Source: Fibrobacteraceae bacterium
Lineage (GTDB): Bacteria > Fibrobacterota > Fibrobacteria > Fibrobacterales > Fibrobacteraceae
Direction of reading: 5' to 3'
DNA: 5,277 nucleotides
Assembly: GCA_021443045.1 (NCBI GenBank)
Contig: JABUUT010000006.1
Coordinates: forward strand, 41,385 to 46,661
In this document: one piece after another, positions 1 through 5,277 of the stretch
Layout of the letters: each line of letters begins with the position of its first letter
How positions within the stretch are numbered: the stretch's first letter is position 1
Made by a program: the position numbers and the translations under genes
Notes under the pieces: model-generated
Told to the model about the DNA's origin: nothing
The model's database searches: none
The model's input: only the letters and a program-made list of their open reading frames with translations

Positions 1-36
1 TGAAGGATCCAGAGAATGTCCATGCAAATCCCAACC

Positions 37-58
37 ACTGATAACTGATAACCGACTA
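37..58. repeat. Short ACTGATA tandem repeat
   Basis: Two exact head-to-tail copies of ACTGATA lie at 37-43 and 44-50, followed by a degenerate third unit (ACCGACTA, 51-58). The array is very short and may be a chance slippage product in spacer DNA. No function is implied. Confidence 0.45.
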
Positions 59-114
59 CCGAAAACCATTTAAGTGACGCATGATTTTGCAGGTGGTCTA
101 ATAATTGGAATAAC

Positions 115-158
115 AAAAAAGCAAGCCCTAGGTGAAAGCCCAAAGAGCATGCCTTTTT
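115..158 (-). terminator. Possible weak terminator of the leftward operon
   Basis: The arms at 115-123 (AAAAAAGCA) and 150-158 (TGCCTTTTT) are inverted repeats. Read leftward as RNA they form nine pairs including one G-U, and the 3' arm ends in a run of six U. The 26-nt loop is long and most pairs are A-U, so the stem is weak. Its place, about 30 nt beyond the stop of the last operon gene at 189, is right for a terminator. On the plus strand the same pairing has one A-C mismatch and a run of five T, so it might act in both directions. This is a prediction from pattern only. Confidence 0.3.
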
Positions 159-188
159 ATCATGTGGCTGCGGAGCTGTCTAAAAATT

Positions 189-1367
189 TTACTCCGTGCG
201 CTTTACAACTATAGGAACAATGGTGGTTGGAAAATCACCATCTTTGTCGGTAGCAAAAACGGGAATTATCTTTGAAGAATCTGGCAAATCTTCTTCAAAG
301 GAAAATGTTCCATCGGGATTTAGAGGGAATGGCTGGCCACGAACCTGCAAGTGGGCATCTGGACGCGTGCCACCGTAAACGATCAAGCGGGTTTTAACCC
401 ACAAAAAGAAATCTTTGCCATAGTTTATGGAATCTTTGGGAGCTTCTAATTTGTTTGACTTTAGGGCCGCACTAGAGAGAGCCCCAGAGAACATGGAACC
501 CGAAGAACTGGAAAGAGACTCAAGCCAATTCTTGGCAGACATGGAAGAAAGCCCGGAACTGCCAAAGCCACCCATGGAAGCTCCTCCCAAAGAGGCTTTA
601 AAGAACATGTCGTCACTCTTTACATTAGCGCCCTCCATAGAATATGTTTCTACAGGAACAGTTTGTGTAAGCGGCATAAAATTTTTTCCTTGAGCCACTC
701 CCAATGTGGCAACACAGTTTTCAACTTGCTTGGTTTCTACATACCAACTGCGTGCATCGGCAGGAACTTCAATGTCGTGGAATTTCTTTTTCTTGTTCCG
801 CAACACCGTCAAGTCGCCAGAAACATCAAAAAGACGAAGAACCAGGCGGCCTTTCCCATTGCGAACTTCCTTAATTCGCTTTTCAGAAACTTCCCAAAAT
901 GCCTGCATCCAGTTTGGATCCTTCTGCATCATCACCAAATATTCGGCATCAAAGGAAGAACCTATGGAAGCGGTACCTGGAGCCTTGATGTTGCGTGACA
1001 AAGATGTTGTTGTTTGAGTAGAAGGAGTCTTGCTTGTGGATTTAGCCTTTGTAGCAGGTGTCTTGGCGGCTGAAACTTTTGTGGCTGTTGTTTTCTTAGA
1101 AGAGGATTTTGTTGCGACAGACTTTGCTGTTGCCGACTTGGTTGTTACAGTTTTTTTGACCACATCCTTGGAGGCTTCCTTAGTAGAGGACTTTGTTGCA
1201 GCCCTTTTTTTTGTTTCCAAAAGTTTTTCCGTAGCCTTGGTTGCAGCCTTTGCCACGGCCTTTACCTTGGCTATTTTTTCAGCAGCCTTCTTTTTTACAC
1301 TTTCAGCTTTTTCTGTAACAGTCTTGGCCGTAGCCTTTACCTTGGATGTTACTTTTTTTTCTGCCAT
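189..1367 (-). CDS. DUF4912 protein with histone-H1-like lysine/alanine-rich N-terminal tail
   Basis: The protein has 392 residues in three visible parts. Residues 1-130 are a basic tail with 33 Lys and 2 Arg against 8 acidic residues and no aromatic residue. Its first part (about 1-55) looks helical (Ala/Glu/Lys), and the rest consists of Thr/Ser/Lys/Ala with loose x-ATK repeats. Residues 139-245 match my recollection of DUF4912, with the landmarks DPNWMQAFWEVS (150-161), GRLVLRLFDVSG (173-184) and SWYVET (207-212). A Gly/Ser/Met-rich linker (259-305) leads to a C-terminal part (319-392) with LIVYGGTRPDA and NPDGTFSFEEDLPD, also typical of DUF4912 proteins. There is no signal peptide, so it should be cytoplasmic. 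The function of DUF4912 is unknown to me; DNA, RNA or polyanion binding by the tail is inferred from charge. The ATG start has a strong GAAGGAG (1374-1380) at 6 nt. It is the last gene of the operon, 21 nt after the barrel gene. Confidence 0.9.
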   Translation of the reverse strand: MAEKKVTSKVKATAKTVTEKAESVKKKAAEKIAKVKAVAKAATKATEKLLETKKRAATKSSTKEASKDVVKKTVTTKSATAKSVATKSSSKKTTATKVSAAKTPATKAKSTSKTPSTQTTTSLSRNIKAPGTASIGSSFDAEYLVMMQKDPNWMQAFWEVSEKRIKEVRNGKGRLVLRLFDVSGDLTVLRNKKKKFHDIEVPADARSWYVETKQVENCVATLGVAQGKNFMPLTQTVPVETYSMEGANVKSDDMFFKASLGGASMGGFGSSGLSSMSAKNWLESLSSSSGSMFSGALSSAALKSNKLEAPKDSINYGKDFFLWVKTRLIVYGGTRPDAHLQVRGQPFPLNPDGTFSFEEDLPDSSKIIPVFATDKDGDFPTTIVPIVVKRTE

Positions 1368-1388
1368 AATGTTCTCCTTCGTTTAAAT

Positions 1389-2630
1389 TTAACGTTGGGT
1401 ATTGCCCCATTGACCAATACCCATAAGGCCTAAACGTACCGCAACAAACATCTCATCCCAGTTGTGGGAATCGTCTGCAAAACGTCGGCCACCTTGAAGA
1501 GCCAAATCAATGGTGGTTCCCTTGCGGCCTAGAGGAAAACCGGCACCTACAGAGCCACCTACTTCATACACATCTTTAATGTACCAATTTTTAAACCAGG
1601 CTCCCGCACGGTATGTCATGCGGTCCAGGTAAGGGTCGTAAAACAGGGAACTACCGGTGCGCTCATAACCAATCGAGGCCAAAAAATCAGATTGGGTTTC
1701 CGTAACTTTAGGCAAGTTCCAACTGTGTCCTATATTTTCAATGTTTTCATCCCAAGCTTTCCAAGAAAGGTCGGCCATAATATTGTGGCGCTTGGCCATT
1801 TTAAAGTTGATACCCGTTGCAAGCATGGCAGGTACCTTAATTTCCCTGGAATCCCCAGTAGGAACCAAGGTATCCACTTCGCTAAACCTTAAGTTGTAAT
1901 TCAGTTCATTAAGCAACGTGTGGGGTGTTGTAAAAGAAAAAAAGTAGGAGGTTTGGCGACCGCGATACTGAATGGCTGCCGTATAATAGGCAGGATGATT
2001 CTTGATTTCCCAGGTTCCATCTACATAGTCGGAAACATCGGCAGTATTGGTTGCCCAGGAATCCTCGTCCGAGATACCCTCTGTGTCGGGGCCCAAGGTT
2101 AGGCGACGGGAGTTAGAACCCATTAAAAAATGGGCCGAACCACCTATGGAAACCTGACGAAAGAATGGCAATCGAACTGAGTAACTGGGAACCACTTCGT
2201 ATATGCTTCCCTGATATTCCAGTTCGGCATCAAACTGTTTTTTTTCATCCTCTATGTTTTCTTTAAAGGTGGAAGCATAGCTCTGCCACAAAGAAAGCCC
2301 TACAGCACCAAAACTCCCCATAGGAAAAGAGAAGTTAAAGGAAGGCATGGAAATATCGTTAGTAGAATAAGAAACTCCGCCCCTTTCGGCGGTAGTCATA
2401 TCCAACAAAAAGTTTAGGTTAAATACGGTTTTTACATCAAAAGCATTGCGGGCAGGGTTTAAAATAGAGTAGCCTTCAGCTTCCCCAGTTTTGGCATTAC
2501 CAGCAAAGCCACGGCCTGCCATAGCCACATTGCCACCCACAAACTGTTCTTGCCCAATAGCATCTAAGCCAATCATGGATGCCTGCACCATGGAGCCCAA
2601 AACAAACAAGGAACAGAATATTTTTCTCAT
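1389..2630 (-). CDS. Secreted outer-membrane beta-barrel protein, FadL/PorV-like style
   Basis: The protein has 413 residues. Residues 1-17 form a signal peptide (basic MRK, hydrophobic core, VQA then S, consistent with signal peptidase I cleavage after Ala17). The mature N-terminus carries a Gly/Ala-rich stretch (VGGNVAMAGRGFAG, 31-44) followed by GYSILNPARNA (53-63). This recalls the NPA element near the start of FadL, PorV and UPF0164 outer-membrane proteins. The rest alternates polar and hydrophobic/aromatic residues with many Tyr, Trp and Phe, as in a transmembrane barrel; the last clear strand is near FVAVRLGLMG (395-404), with nine residues after it. The family assignment is by style, and the substrate is unknown. 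It could be a lipid or hydrophobic-compound channel or an envelope assembly factor. Its ATG overlaps the stop of the lipoprotein gene by one base (TAATG), so the two should be made together. Confidence 0.85.
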   Translation of the reverse strand: MRKIFCSLFVLGSMVQASMIGLDAIGQEQFVGGNVAMAGRGFAGNAKTGEAEGYSILNPARNAFDVKTVFNLNFLLDMTTAERGGVSYSTNDISMPSFNFSFPMGSFGAVGLSLWQSYASTFKENIEDEKKQFDAELEYQGSIYEVVPSYSVRLPFFRQVSIGGSAHFLMGSNSRRLTLGPDTEGISDEDSWATNTADVSDYVDGTWEIKNHPAYYTAAIQYRGRQTSYFFSFTTPHTLLNELNYNLRFSEVDTLVPTGDSREIKVPAMLATGINFKMAKRHNIMADLSWKAWDENIENIGHSWNLPKVTETQSDFLASIGYERTGSSLFYDPYLDRMTYRAGAWFKNWYIKDVYEVGGSVGAGFPLGRKGTTIDLALQGGRRFADDSHNWDEMFVAVRLGLMGIGQWGNTQR

Positions 2631-4042
2631 TATTTATCTCCTCGATTTGTGGCAAGCCAAAGCTTTAAAGAAACAGGATTACTTGCAATGGAAGAAAAAT
2701 CATACCGAGCATAATCGAAATTGCTTGCAAACACATAGCTTGTGTCGTTGTCTTTTGTAATATAATTGGAATAGGTGGGGTCTTTTACCTGAAGTACTGG
2801 ATAGCCCATTCTCATCATCATTTTAAAATTGCGGCCATCGCTAGCACGGTTGATCAATTCCCGCATACCATAAGTCACTTGCAACTTTAAAGTATCCTTG
2901 CCATTAAACACCATGTTGGGGTGACCTTGAGACGACACGTATTCGCGGTTAATCTTGTAATACTCCATTTGGCGGTGTTCTTCACCAAGGCTATCAACGT
3001 AGGATCCCACCACAACCTGAATGGGTCGAGCCATTTCTTGGGAACCTTTGCTATCATCCACAATAAAAGAAAACTGGGCCATAACAACAGCCTGGCGCAC
3101 ATCATTACCATCACCTTCTTCATAAGGAAATTCATCGCCATAAAATTCAGAGAGGGCCTTCAGAATTTTATCAGAAGGTATTTCAATAATGAGGGAGTCT
3201 AGAATTCCACCATGAAGAATTAGCGCCTGCGGATCGGATTCCATATTGTGGAAGAGGGTTCCCACGCGGAAAGGCACCACAGAACGAATTTTAGATTTTG
3301 ATTCGCCCTTGGGTTTGTATTCAACACGGAACACTGGTACATAACCTGTTTGGGACCCGTAAAAATGGTACGCCCTAGCCGAGTTGGGAGCAGAAAGCTT
3401 CAGTTGAAGGCGGCAAGTTTTTTTCATGGCCTTCATGTCTTCAAGAATATCATCTGGAATATGAAGATAGAGGGAGCTGTCTGTTTTGCTAAACTTTATA
3501 GAAAATACGGTGTCGGCAGAATTGTCAGCTTCAAAGTCTTTTAGCTGCTTGTACCACAAGGAATCATCACTTTTGCCCAAACTATCAACATAGGACTTTT
3601 TGTTGGAGCCTCCAGAAAGAATCCAGCTAACGGTAATAGGCATTTCTTCGGCTATAGGAAGAGAATCTTTGGGAAAGGCTTCCTTTGTGCTGTAGAAAGT
3701 TTTAATCAGGTTTAACGACAACATGGCAGAGGCCGAATCGCTACTACGAAGATTGGCAAAAAATGCCGAATCCATGAAAGCCATATCATAGACCACTTCG
3801 TGACTCAAATTGGAAACACGGCCTAAAACGGTGTAGACATCACCTGACCGGGGCGTAGAATCCATATAGACCCTAGAAGATTCTATGTCTATATCGTTTA
3901 TGACAACAGTCTCTACCTTATAGTTTACAGGCAAGCCTTGATCAGAAAGCCAACTATTGAGGCCTGTTTCATCAGAATCAAAAATACAGGACATCAAAAA
4001 AAGAGCCAGACTGAGCAAAAGTAACGGGTGCTTTTTAGTCAC
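2630..4042 (-). CDS. Outer-membrane-type lipoprotein of unknown family
   Basis: I chose the GTG at 4040-4042 as start, giving 470 residues. It has GGAG 6 nt upstream, whereas the TTG four codons earlier (4052-4054) overlaps that same GGAG and has no good site of its own. Residues 1-18 form a lipoprotein signal (TKKH, then a Leu-rich core) ending in the lipobox LMSC with Cys19. The mature part is beta-rich, with no further membrane segment. Three related units are visible: SLYLHIPDDIL (190-200), SLIIEIPSDKIL (283-294) and TLKLQVTYGMREL (384-396), each followed by a helix-like stretch and then a strand. This plan recalls carbohydrate- or surface-associated beta-sandwich lipoproteins such as DUF4270, but I do not claim membership. 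YVDSLG occurs twice (151-156, 348-353). It is first in the operon and coupled to the barrel gene, suggesting a shared envelope role. Function is unknown. Confidence 0.85.
   Translation of the reverse strand: MTKKHPLLLLSLALFLMSCIFDSDETGLNSWLSDQGLPVNYKVETVVINDIDIESSRVYMDSTPRSGDVYTVLGRVSNLSHEVVYDMAFMDSAFFANLRSSDSASAMLSLNLIKTFYSTKEAFPKDSLPIAEEMPITVSWILSGGSNKKSYVDSLGKSDDSLWYKQLKDFEADNSADTVFSIKFSKTDSSLYLHIPDDILEDMKAMKKTCRLQLKLSAPNSARAYHFYGSQTGYVPVFRVEYKPKGESKSKIRSVVPFRVGTLFHNMESDPQALILHGGILDSLIIEIPSDKILKALSEFYGDEFPYEEGDGNDVRQAVVMAQFSFIVDDSKGSQEMARPIQVVVGSYVDSLGEEHRQMEYYKINREYVSSQGHPNMVFNGKDTLKLQVTYGMRELINRASDGRNFKMMMRMGYPVLQVKDPTYSNYITKDNDTSYVFASNFDYARYDFSSIASNPVSLKLWLATNRGDK
2638..2643 (-). promoter_or_regulatory. 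Ribosome binding site of the barrel gene, inside the lipoprotein gene's 3' end
   Basis: Read leftward this is GAGGAG, 7 nt before the ATG at 2628-2630. It lies wholly within the last codons of the lipoprotein gene. With the TAATG overlap this is the classic arrangement for translational coupling. Confidence 0.75.
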
Positions 4043-4048
4043 ACAATT

Positions 4049-4052
4049 CTCC
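4049..4052 (-). promoter_or_regulatory. Ribosome binding site that sets the GTG start of the lipoprotein gene
   Basis: Read leftward this is GGAG (in TTGGAG), separated by 6 nt (AATTGT) from the GTG at 4040-4042. The spacing is ideal for the GTG and rules against the TTG at 4052-4054, which shares its last base with this site. Confidence 0.65.
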
Positions 4053-4056
4053 AAAT

Positions 4057-4086
4057 TTTATACAATCTTCTACTTCAACATATAAT
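4057..4086 (+). promoter_or_regulatory. Predicted thrC promoter
   Basis: A perfect TATAAT -10 box lies at 4081-4086. An 18-nt spacer separates it from TTTATA (4057-4062), which matches four of six bases of the -35 consensus. Transcription would start near 4092-4094, leaving a leader of about 85 nt before the thrC ATG. The surroundings are AT-rich, so a chance TATAAT is possible. The leftward operon must also start in this 135-nt region, perhaps from TATATT/TATTAT-like boxes on the other strand of the same AT-rich patch, but I see no convincing -35 for it. Confidence 0.4.
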
Positions 4087-4094
4087 ATAGAAAG

Positions 4095-4129
4095 TTTGAA
4101 ACCACAAAATAAGGGCTTTGGGGTTCAAA
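4095..4129 (+). promoter_or_regulatory. Imperfect hairpin / inverted repeat in the thrC leader
   Basis: The arms 4095-4108 and 4117-4129 pair as TTTGAA/TTCAAA, CC/GG, C/G and AAA/TTT, with A4101 bulged and A4104 opposite G4121. This gives twelve pairs around the 8-nt loop ATAAGGGC. If transcription starts near 4093 the hairpin sits at the very 5' end of the thrC mRNA. A loosely T-rich stretch follows it (4130-4147). As DNA it is a near-palindrome that could be an operator; as RNA it could stabilise the message or act as an attenuator. The sequence alone does not separate these. Confidence 0.5.
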
Positions 4130-4177
4130 TATTCTATTTCTTTTCTAAATTTGCTGTTGAAAAAAACAGAGGACAAT

Positions 4178-5277
4178 ATGACCAAGTTCAATGCTCATTT
4201 TCGTAACATCAATGGCGACGACACCTACTCTTTAGACGAAGTCATCTATCGTAGCAAGGTGGACAACAGCCTGTTGGAAGTGGAACACGACCGCAAGGCC
4301 CTTGCTGAACGGAGCCCCGACGAATGGAAGAAACTGTTTGCCGAACGCCGCATGAGCTTTAAGCCTGCCGACCAGAGTGGCATCTGGAGCAAGCGCGAAA
4401 TGGTGCTTCCCGAAATTCCCGAAGAGGACATCGTGACCATGCGTGAAGGCTGGAGCCCCCTCTTTGATGCCGATGTAATGGCCAAGGAACTGGGCATTAA
4501 AAGCCTCAAGGTAAAGCTTTGCGGCAACTCCCACACCGGAAGTTTCAAAGACTTGGGCATGACCGTTCTGGTAAGCCAGGTGAACCACATTGTAAAGAAG
4601 AACATCCACCCCATTGACGCCGTGGCCTGCGCCTCCACCGGCGACACCTCGGCGGCCCTCAGTGCTTATTGCGCCAAGGCTGGCATTCCAAGCATTGTGT
4701 TCCTCCCCGCAGGCAAAACAAGCACCGCCCAGCTAATCCAGCCTATTTCTAACGGAAGCATTGTGCTGGCCCTGGACACCGACTTTGATGGCTGCATGAA
4801 GATTGTGCAGCAGGTGACCGCCGACAACCGCATTTATTTGGCCAACTCCATGAACAGCCTCCGCGTAGAAGGCCAAAAGACCATCTCTCCCGAAATTTGC
4901 CAGGAACTGGGCTGGAAGGTTCCCGACACCGTGATTATTCCTGGCGGTAACCTAGGCAACGTGAGTGCCTTGGCCAAGGGTTTTGAAGACTGCAAAGCCA
5001 TGGGTCTCATCGACCGCATTCCGCGCATCATTGTGGCCCAGGCCGAAAACGCGAACCCCTTCTACCAGGCCTACACCCGCGGTTTTGACCAGCTTGTGCC
5101 TGTGCAAGCCAAGAAGACTCTGGCCTCCGCCATCCAGATTGGTAACCCCGTAAGCTACCCCAAGGCCGTTCGCGCCATCCAGAAGACAAACGGCATGGTG
5201 GTAAGCGTTACCGAAGAGGAACTGGCAAACGCCGCCCACCGTGGCGACCGCATTGGCCTGTACTGCTGCCCCCACAC
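4178..5277 (+). CDS. thrC: Threonine synthase, plant-like type (3' end outside window)
   Basis: This PLP enzyme converts O-phospho-L-homoserine and water to L-threonine and phosphate, the last step of threonine synthesis, in the cytoplasm. The visible 366 codons show the PLP Schiff-base lysine Lys124 in HTGSFKDLGM (119-128), CASTGDTSAALSAYC (151-165), the PLP-phosphate loop PGGNLGN (255-261), AQAENANPFY (287-296), ASAIQIGNPVSYP (316-328) and a final CPH at 364-366 that should continue into the conserved CPHTGVA. The order and wording of these blocks follow plant threonine synthase closely rather than the E. coli type. About 80-100 residues should be missing at the C-terminus. The N-terminal lobe (8-38) resembles the small zinc-ribbon-like lobe of related enzymes but lacks its cysteines. 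The ATG start is preceded by AGAGGA (4168-4173) at 4 nt. The gene diverges from the envelope operon and is GC-richer in codon use. Confidence 0.96.
   Translation, partial: MTKFNAHFRNINGDDTYSLDEVIYRSKVDNSLLEVEHDRKALAERSPDEWKKLFAERRMSFKPADQSGIWSKREMVLPEIPEEDIVTMREGWSPLFDADVMAKELGIKSLKVKLCGNSHTGSFKDLGMTVLVSQVNHIVKKNIHPIDAVACASTGDTSAALSAYCAKAGIPSIVFLPAGKTSTAQLIQPISNGSIVLALDTDFDGCMKIVQQVTADNRIYLANSMNSLRVEGQKTISPEICQELGWKVPDTVIIPGGNLGNVSALAKGFEDCKAMGLIDRIPRIIVAQAENANPFYQAYTRGFDQLVPVQAKKTLASAIQIGNPVSYPKAVRAIQKTNGMVVSVTEEELANAAHRGDRIGLYCCPH

Larger units (their letters stand above)
1..188. other. Non-coding stretch downstream of the leftward operon
   Basis: I see no supportable gene here. The three forward frames stop at 1-3, 39-41 and 71-73. 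The frame from 3 to 41 could be the last dozen codons of a gene entering from the left, but a piece this short cannot be told from chance. The stretch holds a short ACTGATA tandem at 37-50 and an A-tract/T-tract inverted repeat at 115-158. No tRNA-like or other structured-RNA pattern was recognised. If a rightward gene does end near 41, this would be a spacer between convergent genes. Confidence 0.6.

Noticed and set aside
3..41. Possible C-terminal end (KDPENVHANPNH, then stop) of a rightward gene entering from the left
   Set aside because: Twelve codons with no recognisable motif cannot be told from chance; the sequence left of the window is needed.
427..998. Overlapping plus-strand frames opposite the DUF4912 core
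   Set aside because: They lie wholly inside a well-supported minus-strand gene, resemble no family and have no upstream ribosome site of note.
1030..1386. Open plus-strand frame of 118 codons, very hydrophobic, opposite the start of the DUF4912 gene
   Set aside because: It is the antisense shadow of the lysine/alanine-rich tail: Lys codons read backwards give Phe/Leu and Ala codons give repetitive small and hydrophobic residues. It has no independent support as a membrane protein.
2991..3596. Near-identical 15-mers ctatcaacgtaggat (2991-3005) and ctatcaacataggac (3582-3596)
   Set aside because: They encode the two YVDSLG stretches of the lipoprotein in the same frame; a short peptide repeat explains them and no mobile or regulatory element is implied.
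4096..4177. Leader peptide for threonine/isoleucine attenuation ahead of thrC
   Set aside because: There is no ATG in the leader, the only open frame (from a TTG at 4096) has no run of Thr or Ile codons, and no clear terminator with a continuous T-run precedes the gene.
4232..5275. Several minus-strand frames of 65-133 codons
   Set aside because: All are antisense to thrC, whose motifs are unmistakable; long antisense frames are expected from its GC-ending codon use.
1..5277. CRISPR array, insertion sequence, toxin-antitoxin or defence genes
   Set aside because: No regularly spaced repeats, terminal inverted repeats, transposase, nuclease or similar motifs were seen on either strand; the genes are envelope, DUF4912 and amino-acid synthesis.

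Overview
The window most resembles a chromosomal segment of a Fibrobacter-like bacterium: diderm, with outer-membrane barrels and lipoproteins, and moderate GC. This is an inference from gene style and from the plant/chlamydia-like threonine synthase; no marker gene proves the genus.

Layout. Positions 1-188 are non-coding as far as I can see. They hold a short ACTGATA tandem and a weak A-tract/T-tract inverted repeat that could end the leftward transcript. Positions 189-4042 hold three genes on the minus strand, transcribed right to left and packed as one operon. First is a lipoprotein of unknown family (2630-4042), whose most likely start is a GTG. Second is a secreted outer-membrane beta-barrel protein of FadL/PorV-like style (1389-2630), joined to the first gene by a TAATG stop/start overlap. 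Third is a DUF4912 protein carrying a long lysine/alanine-rich, histone-H1-like N-terminal tail (189-1367), placed 21 nt after the barrel gene. Positions 4043-4177 are a divergent intergenic region with a consensus TATAAT facing right and a long imperfect hairpin. From 4178 to the window edge a plus-strand threonine synthase gene (thrC) runs off the end with 366 whole codons visible. It is easy to miss because its stop lies outside the window.

How the genes may work together. The lipoprotein and the barrel are both exported to the envelope and are translationally coupled, so they plausibly form one outer-membrane assembly or act on one substrate. The third gene has no export signal and looks like a cytoplasmic, nucleic-acid- or polyanion-binding protein, so its co-transcription with two envelope genes is unexplained. 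ThrC makes threonine from O-phosphohomoserine and is probably linked to the operon only by the shared divergent promoter region. thrC is visibly richer in GC-ending codons (GCC, CGC, ATC, AAG) than the operon, as expected for a well-expressed housekeeping gene.

The points most worth a second look are the H1-like tail fused to DUF4912, the imperfect hairpin at the predicted 5' end of the thrC transcript, three related beta-rich units inside the lipoprotein, and the missing cysteines in the N-terminal lobe of ThrC.
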